This document shows positions 8,314 through 17,453 of a stretch of DNA of 49,636 bases, one piece after another. Under the pieces are notes generated by a model that saw only the letters and a list, made by a program, of their open reading frames with translations, did no database searches and was not told the origin of the DNA. Origin of the DNA: Roseburia sp. 1XD42-34 (GTDB taxonomy: Bacteria; Bacillota; Bacilli; Bacillales; Amphibacillaceae); the NCBI RefSeq assembly GCF_009917385.1, contig NZ_QWLJ01000036.1, positions 1 to 49,636 of the forward strand, given 5' to 3'. Within the stretch, counting starts at the first letter, position 1. Every line of letters starts with the position of its first letter. Position numbers and translations under genes: made by a program.

Positions 8314-9172
8314 CCATATCCATTGGTAAATCCGCCGAAAAACGCAATATCTGTTTAGTCATTGGATGTGGTATTGACAAGAAATAACAGTGTAATGCTT
8401 GACGTTGAATAATGTTGAGGGAACCTCCGTATAATGTGTCTCCGCACAGAGGATGTCCAATTCCTGAAAAATGAACGCGAATTTGATGTGTTCTGCCTGT
8501 CTCTAACTGAACATTAATAAAGGAATATGTTTCCAAGTCCCGTTCCACATCATAATGAGTAATTGCCCGTTTCCCATCAAACCGAATTTCTCGCTCAATG
8601 ATGGAATCAGATTTTCTCCCAATTGGCGCATCAATCGTTCCTGATGGCTTACTCAAAGAACCTTCAACGATAGCCTGGTATTTTCGATTCACTTCACCAG
8701 CCTGTTGCAAAGCGGATAAAATAGAATGACTGTATCTGTGCTTGGCAACTAGCATCAATCCAGAAGTATCTTTGTCCAGCCTTGTAACAATATGAACCGT
8801 AGAGGTACTATGATGTTTGTCATAATGTGCCAGTAATCCATTGGCTATGGTACCTTTAGGATAGTGATAAGATGGAATAACTGCTATTCCTGAAGGTTTA
8901 TTAATTACAATAATGTCGTCATCCTCATAAACAATGGAAAGGGGGATATTCTCTGGTACCATCAGGTTACCCCGCTTTTCTACCGGCAATTCAATTTTTA
9001 CTTTATCTCCTGTTGCTAAAGCATAACGAACAGATTGTTCTATACCATTCACTAAAATCAATCCGCCATCAAATTTGATAGTTTTTAAAATCCTCCTTGA
9101 AAACCCCTGAACCTGACGGAGGTAATCGCGAAGCAACATTCCTTCATGCTGTTGTTCAATTTTCCATTCCAT
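8291..9172 (-). CDS. yjbO: RluA-family pseudouridine synthase YjbO
   Basis: A 293-aa RNA pseudouridine synthase. An S4-like N-terminal region (about residues 10-60) precedes the RluA catalytic domain, with the RLDKDTSGL motif holding the catalytic aspartate at residue 133. The later TGRTHQIRVH motif is also typical. The exact RNA target is not readable from sequence. It follows nadK after 21 bases and is very likely co-transcribed with it, as in B. subtilis yjbM-yjbN-yjbO. Its 3' end overlaps prpE. Confidence 0.94.
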   Translation of the reverse strand: MEWKIEQQHEGMLLRDYLRQVQGFSRRILKTIKFDGGLILVNGIEQSVRYALATGDKVKIELPVEKRGNLMVPENIPLSIVYEDDDIIVINKPSGIAVIPSYHYPKGTIANGLLAHYDKHHSTSTVHIVTRLDKDTSGLMLVAKHRYSHSILSALQQAGEVNRKYQAIVEGSLSKPSGTIDAPIGRKSDSIIEREIRFDGKRAITHYDVERDLETYSFINVQLETGRTHQIRVHFSGIGHPLCGDTLYGGSLNIIQRQALHCYFLSIPHPMTKQILRFSADLPMDMVTALQKL

Positions 9173-9193
9173 ATCTTCGTCACTTTCCCGCCA

Positions 9194-9997
9194 TTAGTTA
9201 TTGTCATCTGCCACAAACGATTCACGCACACGTTTCCAAAACGGAAATTGTCGAAAACGAGCAAATCGTATGCGCTCTTCAGCTACACGACATTGGATCG
9301 ATTTCACATTTGCATAGTTCGTTGTAAAATGGTCAATAGCAATTAAAAAGCTGCGATCTACTACAGGCTTCAATAAGCATGTGTGATGTTTTGGTAAAAT
9401 GAGCGGTGAGCCTATTGTTCGAAACACCCGATTATTGATGGATGCCATTTCTGTCAATTGAATGGCATCAATAGAAGGGTGAATGATTCCTCCTCCTAGT
9501 GCTTTATTGTATGCGGTACTACCTGAAGGTGTAGAAATACATAACCCATCACCACGAAATGTTTCAAAATGCTCTCCTTTAATCTCTACATCAAAAACGA
9601 CAGAGCCATCTGACGTCTTAATTGTAGCCTCGTTTAAAGCTAAAAACCGGTCCTCTATACCACCTGATTTTCCCCGAATGATTACTTCTAGTAACGGATA
9701 TTCAACAATTTGAAATGGGGTTTTGGCAATTTCAATAATTAGTTTCTCTACTTCATCTGGAACCCAGTCAGCATAAAAACCGAGATGTCCAGTATGTATG
9801 CCGATAAATGCGGTTTCCTTTAAACGCTGTACATAGGTATGAAAAGCTTCTAAAAAAGTTCCATCTCCACCAACAGATATGACTAAGTCAGGCTCATTTT
9901 GATCATATTCCAATTGAAAATCTGTTAAATACTGCTTCATTGTCGCTTTTATTTGTTCGGAGCGCTCGTCTCCTTTTGATACAATAGCGAACCTCAT
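9194..9997 (-). CDS. nadK: NAD kinase
   Basis: A 267-aa ATP-NAD kinase (the B. subtilis yjbN/nadF type) that makes NADP from NAD. The GGDGTF motif (residues 43-48, Asp45) is the phosphate-binding and catalytic site. The LNEATI segment and the GDGLCISTPSGSTAYNKALGG loop (NAD binding) follow. GAGGAGGAGG lies just upstream. The ATG at 9997 is better spaced from it than the preceding ATG at 10000. It lies downstream of yjbM, but the gap is enlarged by an RE-2 insertion. Confidence 0.96.
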   Translation of the reverse strand: MRFAIVSKGDERSEQIKATMKQYLTDFQLEYDQNEPDLVISVGGDGTFLEAFHTYVQRLKETAFIGIHTGHLGFYADWVPDEVEKLIIEIAKTPFQIVEYPLLEVIIRGKSGGIEDRFLALNEATIKTSDGSVVFDVEIKGEHFETFRGDGLCISTPSGSTAYNKALGGGIIHPSIDAIQLTEMASINNRVFRTIGSPLILPKHHTCLLKPVVDRSFLIAIDHFTTNYANVKSIQCRVAEERIRFARFRQFPFWKRVRESFVADDNN

Positions 9998-10031
9998 CAT
10001 TGCCTCCTCCTCTCATTTTTCAAGTAATAAA

Positions 10032-10211
10032 ATGAATCTTCCATCAGTGGTGGTTTTCATTCATTCTCCACTGATGGTTAGTAGCCCTATGACCGAAATC
10101 TTACGAAATAGAGCATTTAGATGCATGCTGTTACCTCCAGCTTAGACTTGCTGCAGTACAATTATCCAACTCTCAAGTGGCAGTCTTACAGCACTTTATA
10201 TACTGGATAAA
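10032..10211 (+). repeat. RE-2 structured repeat, copy 2, between yjbM and nadK
   Basis: Full-length copy. AATAAA lies immediately left of it (10026-10031) and it ends with GGATAAA (10205-10211). The 5' hairpin is CCATCAGTGG / CCACTGATGG; the 3' hairpin pairs TGCTGT with ACAGCA and CTCCAGCTT with AAGTGGCAG. It is antisense to the flanking minus-strand genes and separates yjbM from nadK, which are adjacent in B. subtilis. Confidence 0.9.
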
Positions 10212-10383
10212 TAAAACGCTATTCAGTAAGACAAGCATTCCTACCTCAATAAATGCTCAAAGTAACATAACCATTAACAATGGAAACATGAAACAATAAA
10301 AGCGGTAATATATATTGCTACCATACCTTGCCTCGTTCTGTGAAAGAAAAAGCCATTCCTTGTTATAAAACTTAGGGAGGTCT

Positions 10384-10992
10384 CTACTTTCGATGAAACA
10401 TTTTTTGAGCTTCTTGAACTTCATGTTTAATCTTTGACATTTCTTCATCCAATTGAAAAGCAGCTTCTGCTGCATTTTGCAACCGTACTTTAATATTTGC
10501 TGGTATACTACCTCTATACTTATAATTTAACGAATGCTCATTGGTCGCCCAAAAATTCATGGCTAGTGTTCGTATTTGAATTTCTGCTAACAATTTTTTC
10601 ATGCCCGTTATTGTCTCTACCGGATACTCAATAATGAGATGGTAGGATCGATAACCACTTTCTTTTTTCTCGGACACATAATCTTTTTCTTCCATAATAG
10701 TTAAATCATTCCTAGCACGAATCATTTCTACAACGGTATAAATGTCATCTACAAATTGACAAACAACTCGTACACCAGCAATATCTTGAATTTCGCTTTC
10801 GATATTCTCTAACGAAATTTTACGATTCTCAGCTTTTTCAATGATACTAGGTACTGGTTTTACTCGACCAGTTATAAATTCTATCGGTGAATGTTCAGAT
10901 TCATATTCGAATTGTTTACGTATTCCTTTTAATTTAATTTTTAATTCTTCAACAACTTGCGCATATGGCGCAAGTATGGACTGCCAGTTCAC
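10384..10992 (-). CDS. yjbM: Small alarmone (p)ppGpp synthetase YjbM/RelQ type
   Basis: A ~202-aa single-domain RelA/SpoT synthetase that makes (p)ppGpp without the hydrolase and regulatory domains of Rel. Conserved pieces: FITGRVKPVPSIIEKA, DIAGVRVVC, the SGYRSYHLI region and EIQIRTLAMNFWATNEH. B. subtilis YjbM (SasB) is about 211 aa and forms a tetramer. The GTG at 10992 has AGGCGG at suitable spacing; an in-frame GTG at 11001 would overlap that site. It is first in a minus-strand yjbM-nadK-yjbO order, now with an RE-2 insertion after it. Confidence 0.95.
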   Translation of the reverse strand: MNWQSILAPYAQVVEELKIKLKGIRKQFEYESEHSPIEFITGRVKPVPSIIEKAENRKISLENIESEIQDIAGVRVVCQFVDDIYTVVEMIRARNDLTIMEEKDYVSEKKESGYRSYHLIIEYPVETITGMKKLLAEIQIRTLAMNFWATNEHSLNYKYRGSIPANIKVRLQNAAEAAFQLDEEMSKIKHEVQEAQKMFHRK

Positions 10993-11157
10993 ATTAAACA
11001 CCGCCTATAGATTGGATCAAATTATAAGCAAAAAAATAGTTATAAGCCCCTATTATTGTACCATAAATTGTAGCGATAACTAATCTTTGCAAATTTACAA
11101 CAGATTAGCGATAATCAATGATAGCACAACTGTAGTAAATTCTAGAGGAGGTCTAGC

Positions 11158-11724
11158 ATGACCCAAGAAATAGAAATTGAATTTAAAAATTTACTAACTC
11201 CCAGTGAGTACAATAAATTATTAACTGATATCCCATTTCCAATCGAAGCGATAACTCAAACCAATTATTATTTTGAAACAAAGGAGCGTACTTTGCAAGA
11301 TTTAGGGAGCGCGTTACGAATCAGGCAAAAAAACGGACGTTATCAACTAACTTTAAAACAGCCGCATAAGCTTGGTCTACTTGAGACACATGATCTGTTA
11401 ACAGAAGCAGAAGCAAAATCTTGGATCCATGGGGAGATGGTTAAAAAGAAAGCAACTGCTAAACAGCTAAAACAGCTAGGTATAGATATCTATTCTCTAA
11501 AATGCCTTGGCAGTCTAACTACCGAACGCAGAGAATTGCAAATGGAAGATGTTCTTCTCGTTTTAGATTATAGTATGTATAATGGAAAAGCAGACTATGA
11601 GCTCGAACTAGAGGCTATATCGCAAAAATCGGGCATTGATTATTTCTATAAATTACTACACAAGTTTGGTATTCCTATACGCAACACACCTAATAAAATC
11701 GAACGATTCTTTACCAGTTTGTAG
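11158..11724 (+). CDS. yjbK: CYTH-domain protein YjbK
   Basis: A 188-aa CYTH (triphosphate tunnel metalloenzyme) protein. The defining ExExK motif is seen at the N-terminus as EIEIEFK, followed by ALRIRQKNGRYQLTLK, the basic strands lining the tunnel. Such enzymes hydrolyse triphosphorylated substrates; the B. subtilis substrate is not settled to my knowledge. It is divergent from yjbM, as in B. subtilis. GAGGAGG precedes the ATG. The B. subtilis neighbours yjbJ and yjbL are absent. Confidence 0.93.
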   Translation: MTQEIEIEFKNLLTPSEYNKLLTDIPFPIEAITQTNYYFETKERTLQDLGSALRIRQKNGRYQLTLKQPHKLGLLETHDLLTEAEAKSWIHGEMVKKKATAKQLKQLGIDIYSLKCLGSLTTERRELQMEDVLLVLDYSMYNGKADYELELEAISQKSGIDYFYKLLHKFGIPIRNTPNKIERFFTSL

Positions 11725-11844
11725 CCGTTTTTTTTAATAGAAGTTCTTAAATACCTCTCTTTATTTAGAGCTTGGATAATCAGATTATTTGCCCAGTAAG
11801 CCTTCCGTTGCTACAATATATAGAAACTGGTAAGGGGACTGCAC

Positions 11845-12228
11845 ATGAAGAACCAAACAAACTCTATTTTTGAAACAATTGGCGGGATACCTGCTGTTGA
11901 ACGACTGGTTGAAGCTTTCTACGTAAGAGTTGGCAAACATCCTGATTTAATTCCTATATTTCCTGAAGATTTAACAGAAACAATCCATAAACAAAAATTG
12001 TTCCTCACGCAATTTTTTGGTGGACCGCCTTTATATGCAGAAGAACGAGGTCATCCAATGTTACGCAGGAGGCATTTACCTTTTAAAATTACTCCAGCAC
12101 GTAAAGATGCGTGGCTTAATTGTATGGCACATGCACTCATCGAAGCAGAAATCGAAGAACCTTATCGTTCAGCTATATTTGAAAAACTAACCTTAACTGC
12201 AAACCACATGATGAACACGCCAGAATAG
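11845..12228 (+). CDS. yjbI: Group II truncated haemoglobin YjbI
   Basis: A 127-aa truncated (2/2) haemoglobin. Visible family features: SIFETIGG at the N-terminus, the FFGGPPLYAEERGHPMLRRRH segment with the haem-ligating proximal histidine in RRRH, and the DAWL tryptophan of group II globins. It lies 17 bases upstream of spxH; the same pairing occurs in B. subtilis, where yjbI and yjbH are co-expressed. A role in protection from oxidative or nitrosative stress is probable from the family. Confidence 0.95.
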   Translation: MKNQTNSIFETIGGIPAVERLVEAFYVRVGKHPDLIPIFPEDLTETIHKQKLFLTQFFGGPPLYAEERGHPMLRRRHLPFKITPARKDAWLNCMAHALIEAEIEEPYRSAIFEKLTLTANHMMNTPE

Positions 12229-12245
12229 GAGAAAGGAGAATCGGT

Positions 12246-13136
12246 GTGAGTTGGGAATATTCCGGAGTAGATCCCTTGTATCAAAACACATCGGAAAAAT
12301 ATAGCTTTTTTGATTTTGTTCAAAAGCCCATTGAAATTTATGTTTTTATTGACCCACTCTGTCCGGAGTGCTGGGCACTTGAGCCGTTTTTAAAGAAACT
12401 TTCTACAGAATATGGTCGTTTCTTTACGATTCGTCCGATCATAAGCGGTCATTTAAACACGTTAAATCAAGATAATTTTGATCGTCCCAGAAACATCAGA
12501 GATTTTTGGGAAAAAACAGCAAAACGAACAGGAATGTGTTGTGATGGGGATTTGTGGGTGGAAAACCCTGTAACCAGCCCATGGATTGCTTCTTTAGCTA
12601 TTAAAGCAGCTGAACTACAAGGGAAAAAAGCAGGAAAGATTTTTCTTCGTAAAATCCGCGAAAGTGCATTCTTATATAAACATAATATTTCTAAAGAATC
12701 CACACTTTTAGCTTGTGCGGAAGAAGCTCATTTAGACGTTAACGAATTCGCATCTGACTTATATTCCACATCGGCAAAAAAAGCATTTCAATCTGATGTT
12801 AAACTCACAAATGAAATGGAAGTTGATTATATTCCAACGATTGTTTTTTTTAACCAACTAACAGAAGAGCAAGGAATTAAAATTTCTGGTCTTTATCCAT
12901 ATGATATTTACGTGCGCGTACTAAGAGAAATATTGAAAAAGCAGCCAATTCCTTCGGAGAAACCAACGTTGGAAGATTTTCTTTCTTACCACAAAACCGT
13001 AAGCACCAAAGAAATAGCAGTCGTTTATGACTGGCCATCAACGAAAGCTGAGCGAGAATTGAAAAAACTGCAATTAAAGCAAAAGGTAAAACGTATCCCT
13101 ATAAAACATGGCAGCTTCTGGGTGTATCAATCATAA
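12246..13136 (+). CDS. spxH: SpxH (YjbH), ClpXP adaptor for Spx degradation
   Basis: A 296-aa DsbA-like adaptor that binds Spx and delivers it to ClpXP. The thioredoxin-fold CxxC motif is DPLCPECWAL (Cys39, Cys42), followed by a helical insertion. The C-terminal ~70 residues (FLSYHKTVSTKEIAVVYDW) look like a small helical domain. The GTG start follows GAAAGGAG. Its client gene spx (19206-19601) and the other Clp adaptor gene mecA lie in the same window. In B. subtilis SpxH is inactivated by disulfide stress, letting Spx accumulate. Confidence 0.95.
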   Translation: MSWEYSGVDPLYQNTSEKYSFFDFVQKPIEIYVFIDPLCPECWALEPFLKKLSTEYGRFFTIRPIISGHLNTLNQDNFDRPRNIRDFWEKTAKRTGMCCDGDLWVENPVTSPWIASLAIKAAELQGKKAGKIFLRKIRESAFLYKHNISKESTLLACAEEAHLDVNEFASDLYSTSAKKAFQSDVKLTNEMEVDYIPTIVFFNQLTEEQGIKISGLYPYDIYVRVLREILKKQPIPSEKPTLEDFLSYHKTVSTKEIAVVYDWPSTKAERELKKLQLKQKVKRIPIKHGSFWVYQS

Positions 13137-13180
13137 CAAACATTTCCTATTCTCAATACGTATAACAGAGAGTGAATAAG

Positions 13181-13351
13181 GTGAATTTTTCATCCATAGG
13201 TTTTCTTCTTTACCCACTTGGTGATTATTAGTACCGCTAAAGTATGGATTAGTGGTCTCTAAACAGAATGAAGCATTTAACTTGCAGTTAGGACATCCTC
13301 TCTCTCCCATGATAGAAGAGCAAGTCTTACTGCCAGTTACATCAGGATAAA
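13181..13351 (+). repeat. RE-2 structured repeat, copy 3 (diverged)
   Basis: A diverged copy. It begins GTGAATTTTTCATCCA after GAATAAG and ends ATCAGGATAAA. The central TTAGTACCG..ATGG and AGTCTTACTG blocks can still be matched. It follows spxH. Confidence 0.6.
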
Positions 13352-13465
13352 ACCAAACAAGTAAACTTGAAATCATCTAAAAATATTATGTAGATTTGCA
13401 ATAATGATTCATGGAAATAATTGTTATACGGCTAGCTTATTCACTTCTGTAAATCCATATCGTCC

Positions 13466-13539
13466 AAAAGCCTTTTTAGGGCTTTTTTATTTTTTCACAA
13501 AAAAAAGAAGGATATGCGGGGCAGCGCATATCCTTCTTT
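13466..13539. terminator. Two adjacent terminator hairpins
   Basis: First: AAAAGCC / GGGCTTTT followed by a long T-run (13466-13497). Second: AAGAAGGATATGCG / CGCATATCCTTCTT with a 6-base loop (13505-13539), flanked by A-run and T-run so usable in both directions. They end transcription from spxH. Confidence 0.8.
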
Positions 13540-14039
13540 TCTCTTTGTAATAACAAAGGGGGATGGGAGAAAGTTTCATGATCAAACAAAGGGGTTTTGT
13601 TTGTATCTAACTTACATTCTTAATATACCAAGTAATTTTAGGAGACGCAAGTGTTTTGTGCATCGTTTCACAAAAATGTCACGATTAAAACGCTTACTTG
13701 TCAACTTTACTATTTAGGATAGCTAAAAAAGGCATTTTGAACTAATAAAGACCATAAATAAAGTGAAATTTTTACCAGTCTGGGGGAATGGCAACTTATA
13801 TTCCAGAAAAAAGAGTATAACCTAAAGTTTTTGAACATAAACATAACAGAACGTTTGTTTTCTCGTTAGATCTTTTACTAACTCCTCGGATGATATGACA
13901 GCTTTTACTATCAGTTACGTACTGGATAAATTTCCATCCATTAACATACGTTAGTTAAAATCATATGATAAGTAAATTTCTTAAGCGTAAACGAATATTG
14001 AAAGCAGATTATTAATAATTTATATATAGAGGTGATCAA
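13540..14039. other. Intergenic DNA with an RE-2 3' fragment
   Basis: No supported gene. The segment 13885-13930 ends ACTGGATAAA and resembles the last ~45 bases of RE-2 copy 3, so it is probably a truncated copy. Nothing else recognised. Confidence 0.5.
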
Positions 14040-14219
14040 ATGAAACAGTTCATACAACCGATCCTTTTTTTAATTTTAACTGGCGTTGCTTTTATTTTAA
14101 ACATTTTAGGCCTGATGCAAGTTATTCCACTTTATATTACATTGCCCTTATTATTTATTACTATCTATTTAACTATCTATTCTTTTGCTCATAGACGTAC
14201 ATATCGAGGTATGCGTTAA
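14040..14219 (+). CDS. Small two-helix membrane protein (59 aa)
   Basis: A 59-aa protein with two hydrophobic stretches (FLILTGVAFILNILGLM and TLPLLFITIYLTIY) and a basic tail RRTYRGMR. AGAGGTGATCA precedes the ATG at 14040. No family recognised. It sits alone between spxH and the convergent pepF, ahead of a bidirectional terminator. Confidence 0.65.
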   Translation: MKQFIQPILFLILTGVAFILNILGLMQVIPLYITLPLLFITIYLTIYSFAHRRTYRGMR

Positions 14220-14305
14220 AAATATCAAGCTTACAGTTAATGAAATGGTTTGTAAAAAATAGGACAAATCGTTATTTTCTATTACCTACTCATTCCATTA
14301 ACAAA

Positions 14306-14332
14306 AGCAAGGTGCTGAATTGCACCTTGCTT
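14306..14332. terminator. Bidirectional terminator between the small gene and pepF
   Basis: AAGCAAGGTGC / GCACCTTGCTT stem, 6-base loop, with T-rich sequence on both sides. It lies just after the pepF stop on the minus strand. Confidence 0.85.
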
Positions 14333-14337
14333 TCTAT

Positions 14338-16146
14338 TTATTGAAGCAGTTCTTCCAATTGCTCTAACTTTTCAGCAAACACATCTAATGCATCTAAAAC
14401 AGTTTGCTTGCTATTCATATCAACGCCTGCTTTCTTCAATACTTCAATTGGATAATCACTGCTTCCAGCTTTCAGGAAATCAATGTAACGCTCAACTGCT
14501 CCTTCATTTTCTGTTAAAATTTGCTGTGCTAAAGCAGTTGCAGCCGAATAGCCAGTTGCATACTGATACACATAATAATTGTAATAGAAGTGAGGAATTC
14601 GCGCCCACTCGAGGCCAATTTCTTCATCAGACACGACGTCATCACCGTAGTATTTTTTATTTAAGTCATAATAAATTTCTGTAAGTTTTTCTGCAGTCAA
14701 AGCTTCTCCTTGTTGTTGCTTTACATGGATCATATGCTCAAACTCAGCAAACATCGTTTGGCGGAATACTGTGCCTCTAAACCCTTCTAAGAAATGGTTT
14801 AACAAATATAGCTTTTGCTTTTCGTCACTAAGATTATTTAATAAATAGTCATTTAACAATGCTTCATTACATGTAGAAGCTACTTCAGCAACAAATATGG
14901 AATAATTTCCATAGCGATACGGTTGGTTATTTCTCGTATAGTAACTGTGTACAGAGTGCCCTAATTCGTGAGCTAATGTAAACATATCATTTACATTATC
15001 CTGCCAATTTAGCAGGATATACGGATTCGTTCCATATGTTCCAGAGGAATATGCCCCACTGCGCTTTCCTCTATTTTCTTCCACATCAATCCACCGATTG
15101 TCATATGCTTGTTTCACTATCTCCAAATAATCCTCACCTAAAGGCGCAAGTCCTTCTAGTACATACTGTTGCGCTTTTTCATAGGTTATCTCCATATTAG
15201 CATCTTGAACAAGCGGTGTGTAAATATCGTACATATGCAATTTATCTAACTCTAATACCTTTTTACGCAATTTAATATATCGATGAAGCAAAGGTAAGCG
15301 CTCATTGACAGCTTCGACTAAATTGTCGTAAACTTTTTCCGGAATATTATTATCATCAAGAGCAGCTTGTCTAGCAGAATCATAATTTCGGACTTTGGCA
15401 ATGAAATTGTCCTTTTTAATATTTCCACTTAACGTAGACGCAAAGGTGTTTTTAAACTTACCATACGTTTCATACATCGCCTGAAAAGCTGCCTTACGTA
15501 CTGAACGATCTTGTGATTCCATAAATCGAATATATCTGCCATGTGTAACATCCACATCTTCACCATTTTCATCTTTAATAGACGGAAAAGTTAGATCGGC
15601 ATTATTTAGCATACCGAATGTCTGTGAGGCAACTCCTAAAGGCTCTGAAGCTTCCGCTAGGATCGCTTCTTCCCGCTTATTTAAAATATGTGGTCTTTGA
15701 CGGGTAATTTCATCCAATGTTTTTTTATAGTCTTGCAACCCTTTTTCATCTTGTAAAAACTGTTTCAATGTTGATTCATCAATCTCCAAAATCTCAGGAA
15801 CGATATAGCTCATTTTACTGGACGCAACTGTAAGTACGTTTTCAGCTTGTGCGTTTAGTCGCTGATAAAAAGAGTTTGTTGTATCCTGATCATAGCGCAT
15901 ATGCGAATATGTAAACAGCTTGCCCAACCGCTCTGATAATTGATCCTGAAGCTTTAGCACATCATATAAATTTTTCGCAGAAGCACCTAGTTTGCCTTGA
16001 AAAACCTCCATTTCAGGGATAGCTTTTTGCAAAGCTGCCAATTCTTTTTCCCATGCTTCGTCTGTTTCAAAAATATCCTCCAATCTCCATGTTAATTCAA
16101 CCGGGATTTCCTCTCTTTTAGGTAACTGTTTACTTGCTTTTACCAC
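14338..16146 (-). CDS. pepF: Oligoendopeptidase F
   Basis: A 602-aa M3-family zinc metallopeptidase that cleaves short peptides in the cytoplasm. The zinc motif HELGHSVHSYY is at residues 393-397 onward, with the third ligand expected in the following FVAEVASTCNEALL helix. Length is typical (about 600 aa). The GTG start has AAGGAGG 7 bases upstream. It lies next to coiA, as in B. subtilis (yjbG). Confidence 0.97.
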   Translation of the reverse strand: MVKASKQLPKREEIPVELTWRLEDIFETDEAWEKELAALQKAIPEMEVFQGKLGASAKNLYDVLKLQDQLSERLGKLFTYSHMRYDQDTTNSFYQRLNAQAENVLTVASSKMSYIVPEILEIDESTLKQFLQDEKGLQDYKKTLDEITRQRPHILNKREEAILAEASEPLGVASQTFGMLNNADLTFPSIKDENGEDVDVTHGRYIRFMESQDRSVRKAAFQAMYETYGKFKNTFASTLSGNIKKDNFIAKVRNYDSARQAALDDNNIPEKVYDNLVEAVNERLPLLHRYIKLRKKVLELDKLHMYDIYTPLVQDANMEITYEKAQQYVLEGLAPLGEDYLEIVKQAYDNRWIDVEENRGKRSGAYSSGTYGTNPYILLNWQDNVNDMFTLAHELGHSVHSYYTRNNQPYRYGNYSIFVAEVASTCNEALLNDYLLNNLSDEKQKLYLLNHFLEGFRGTVFRQTMFAEFEHMIHVKQQQGEALTAEKLTEIYYDLNKKYYGDDVVSDEEIGLEWARIPHFYYNYYVYQYATGYSAATALAQQILTENEGAVERYIDFLKAGSSDYPIEVLKKAGVDMNSKQTVLDALDVFAEKLEQLEELLQ

Positions 16147-16259
16147 TTAAATACCTCCTTATTGTTCTTTACTAGGATACCTCTTTCAGCACCCTCTATA
16201 AAGAAATTCGCTTTCCTAATGAATTACTTTTATAATCATTTGTTATTTAGTATAGCTTA

Positions 16260-17453
16260 TTATCTACAAAACATGCCTTTATTTTGCTTTTTCAAAGTAT
16301 GGAGAAGTCGTTTATCTGCCGCAACAGCCTCATCGATTGTTGTTGGAAAATAGATGGTGGCTTGTTTTACAAATGTAGTTTTGGATAGTTGTCTAAATAT
16401 ACCAAGCTGGTGAAGGATGGACATATATTCTTCTAATGGGTTGTACGTATTGGAAATTAAAGGAAGGTCTTCATTTAAGCTGCTATTTTTATCTATCATT
16501 GATGTCTCTGGTTCGATATTGATAGCTCGCCCAATTTTACACCATACTAATTGTTCAATCACCCATTGACTTTGCCATTTCCAAAGAGGGGTTTGCATGA
16601 TAATTTGCGATCGAAGCGGTAAATAAATGATCGGAGGCAGAGTTTGGAGATATAGGTTTTTACTATAAAGCCACCTATGCCATTGAAGTTCCAGATTAGA
16701 AAGTCTATTTCGTGGCTTTGTTCGAAAGACTAACTTTTCTTTATTCCATAACGTATATAATTTCTCTCTGGTAAATCGTGTATCGTGAAATAATTCTAAA
16801 AATGTTACTTGCCTAAGAGGATGAGTGGTTAAGTTTCCGAGCGCCGTTTGTTTCGTTACCATATATAAATCTTGCACAATAATGATATGTTTTGTGGATG
16901 GACAAAGAAAGAAAATGCGAGGAGATATATTTAAGGAGAATTGATGAATAAAAAATCGAATAAATGTATTGACCCGCAGTTTATTCGTACTGCTTCGTTG
17001 CAAATGCTTTGCTCCTAAAACCCAAAGCGGTGAAATACCGATAGAACGGTATCCTTCTGTTCGAGCTTTTAAAACTTCTGGAGAAGTAGTTGCACATTGA
17101 TACTCAATAGCTATTCGCTTTTTTCCAATGTTAAGCAGAATATCTGGACGTTGCTTAATTTCTTTTATATACGGTTCTAATTGAACAGCTAACTTCTGTT
17201 CCGACAGCCATCTAAAAAGCAACATCTTCCCTTGTTCATGATATACGCCTTCACCTCCTTCAAAAGAACGGCATTCTTTTATTGAACGATGGGCAAAATG
17301 AGGAATGACCTTTTTACCAGCACGTATATATACCGCCCCTTTACAAACAGGACAATGAAAATCTTGCCCGCTTTTCTTTATATCTACTATTTCTCGAAAT
17401 GATTTTGTAAACAAAATTACTTTGTTCCCATACTGATCTATGGCTTGCAGCAT
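16260..17453 (-). CDS. coiA: Competence protein CoiA
   Basis: A 397-aa CoiA protein, needed for recombination of incoming DNA in transformation. The N-terminal zinc-finger-like segment has CPVC (Cys34, Cys37) followed by IPHFAH and a further Cys61. It is followed by a nuclease-like domain with RPDILL..IAIEYQCA, resembling a PD-(D/E)xK core. AAGGGAGGG precedes the ATG. Between mecA and pepF, the same order as in B. subtilis. The reading frame is intact. Confidence 0.93.
   Translation of the reverse strand: MLQAIDQYGNKVILFTKSFREIVDIKKSGQDFHCPVCKGAVYIRAGKKVIPHFAHRSIKECRSFEGGEGVYHEQGKMLLFRWLSEQKLAVQLEPYIKEIKQRPDILLNIGKKRIAIEYQCATTSPEVLKARTEGYRSIGISPLWVLGAKHLQRSSTNKLRVNTFIRFFIHQFSLNISPRIFFLCPSTKHIIIVQDLYMVTKQTALGNLTTHPLRQVTFLELFHDTRFTREKLYTLWNKEKLVFRTKPRNRLSNLELQWHRWLYSKNLYLQTLPPIIYLPLRSQIIMQTPLWKWQSQWVIEQLVWCKIGRAINIEPETSMIDKNSSLNEDLPLISNTYNPLEEYMSILHQLGIFRQLSKTTFVKQATIYFPTTIDEAVAADKRLLHTLKKQNKGMFCR

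Noticed and set aside
13514..13717. 67-residue open frame after spxH
   Set aside because: It begins inside a terminator hairpin and has no ribosome-binding site or recognisable protein.
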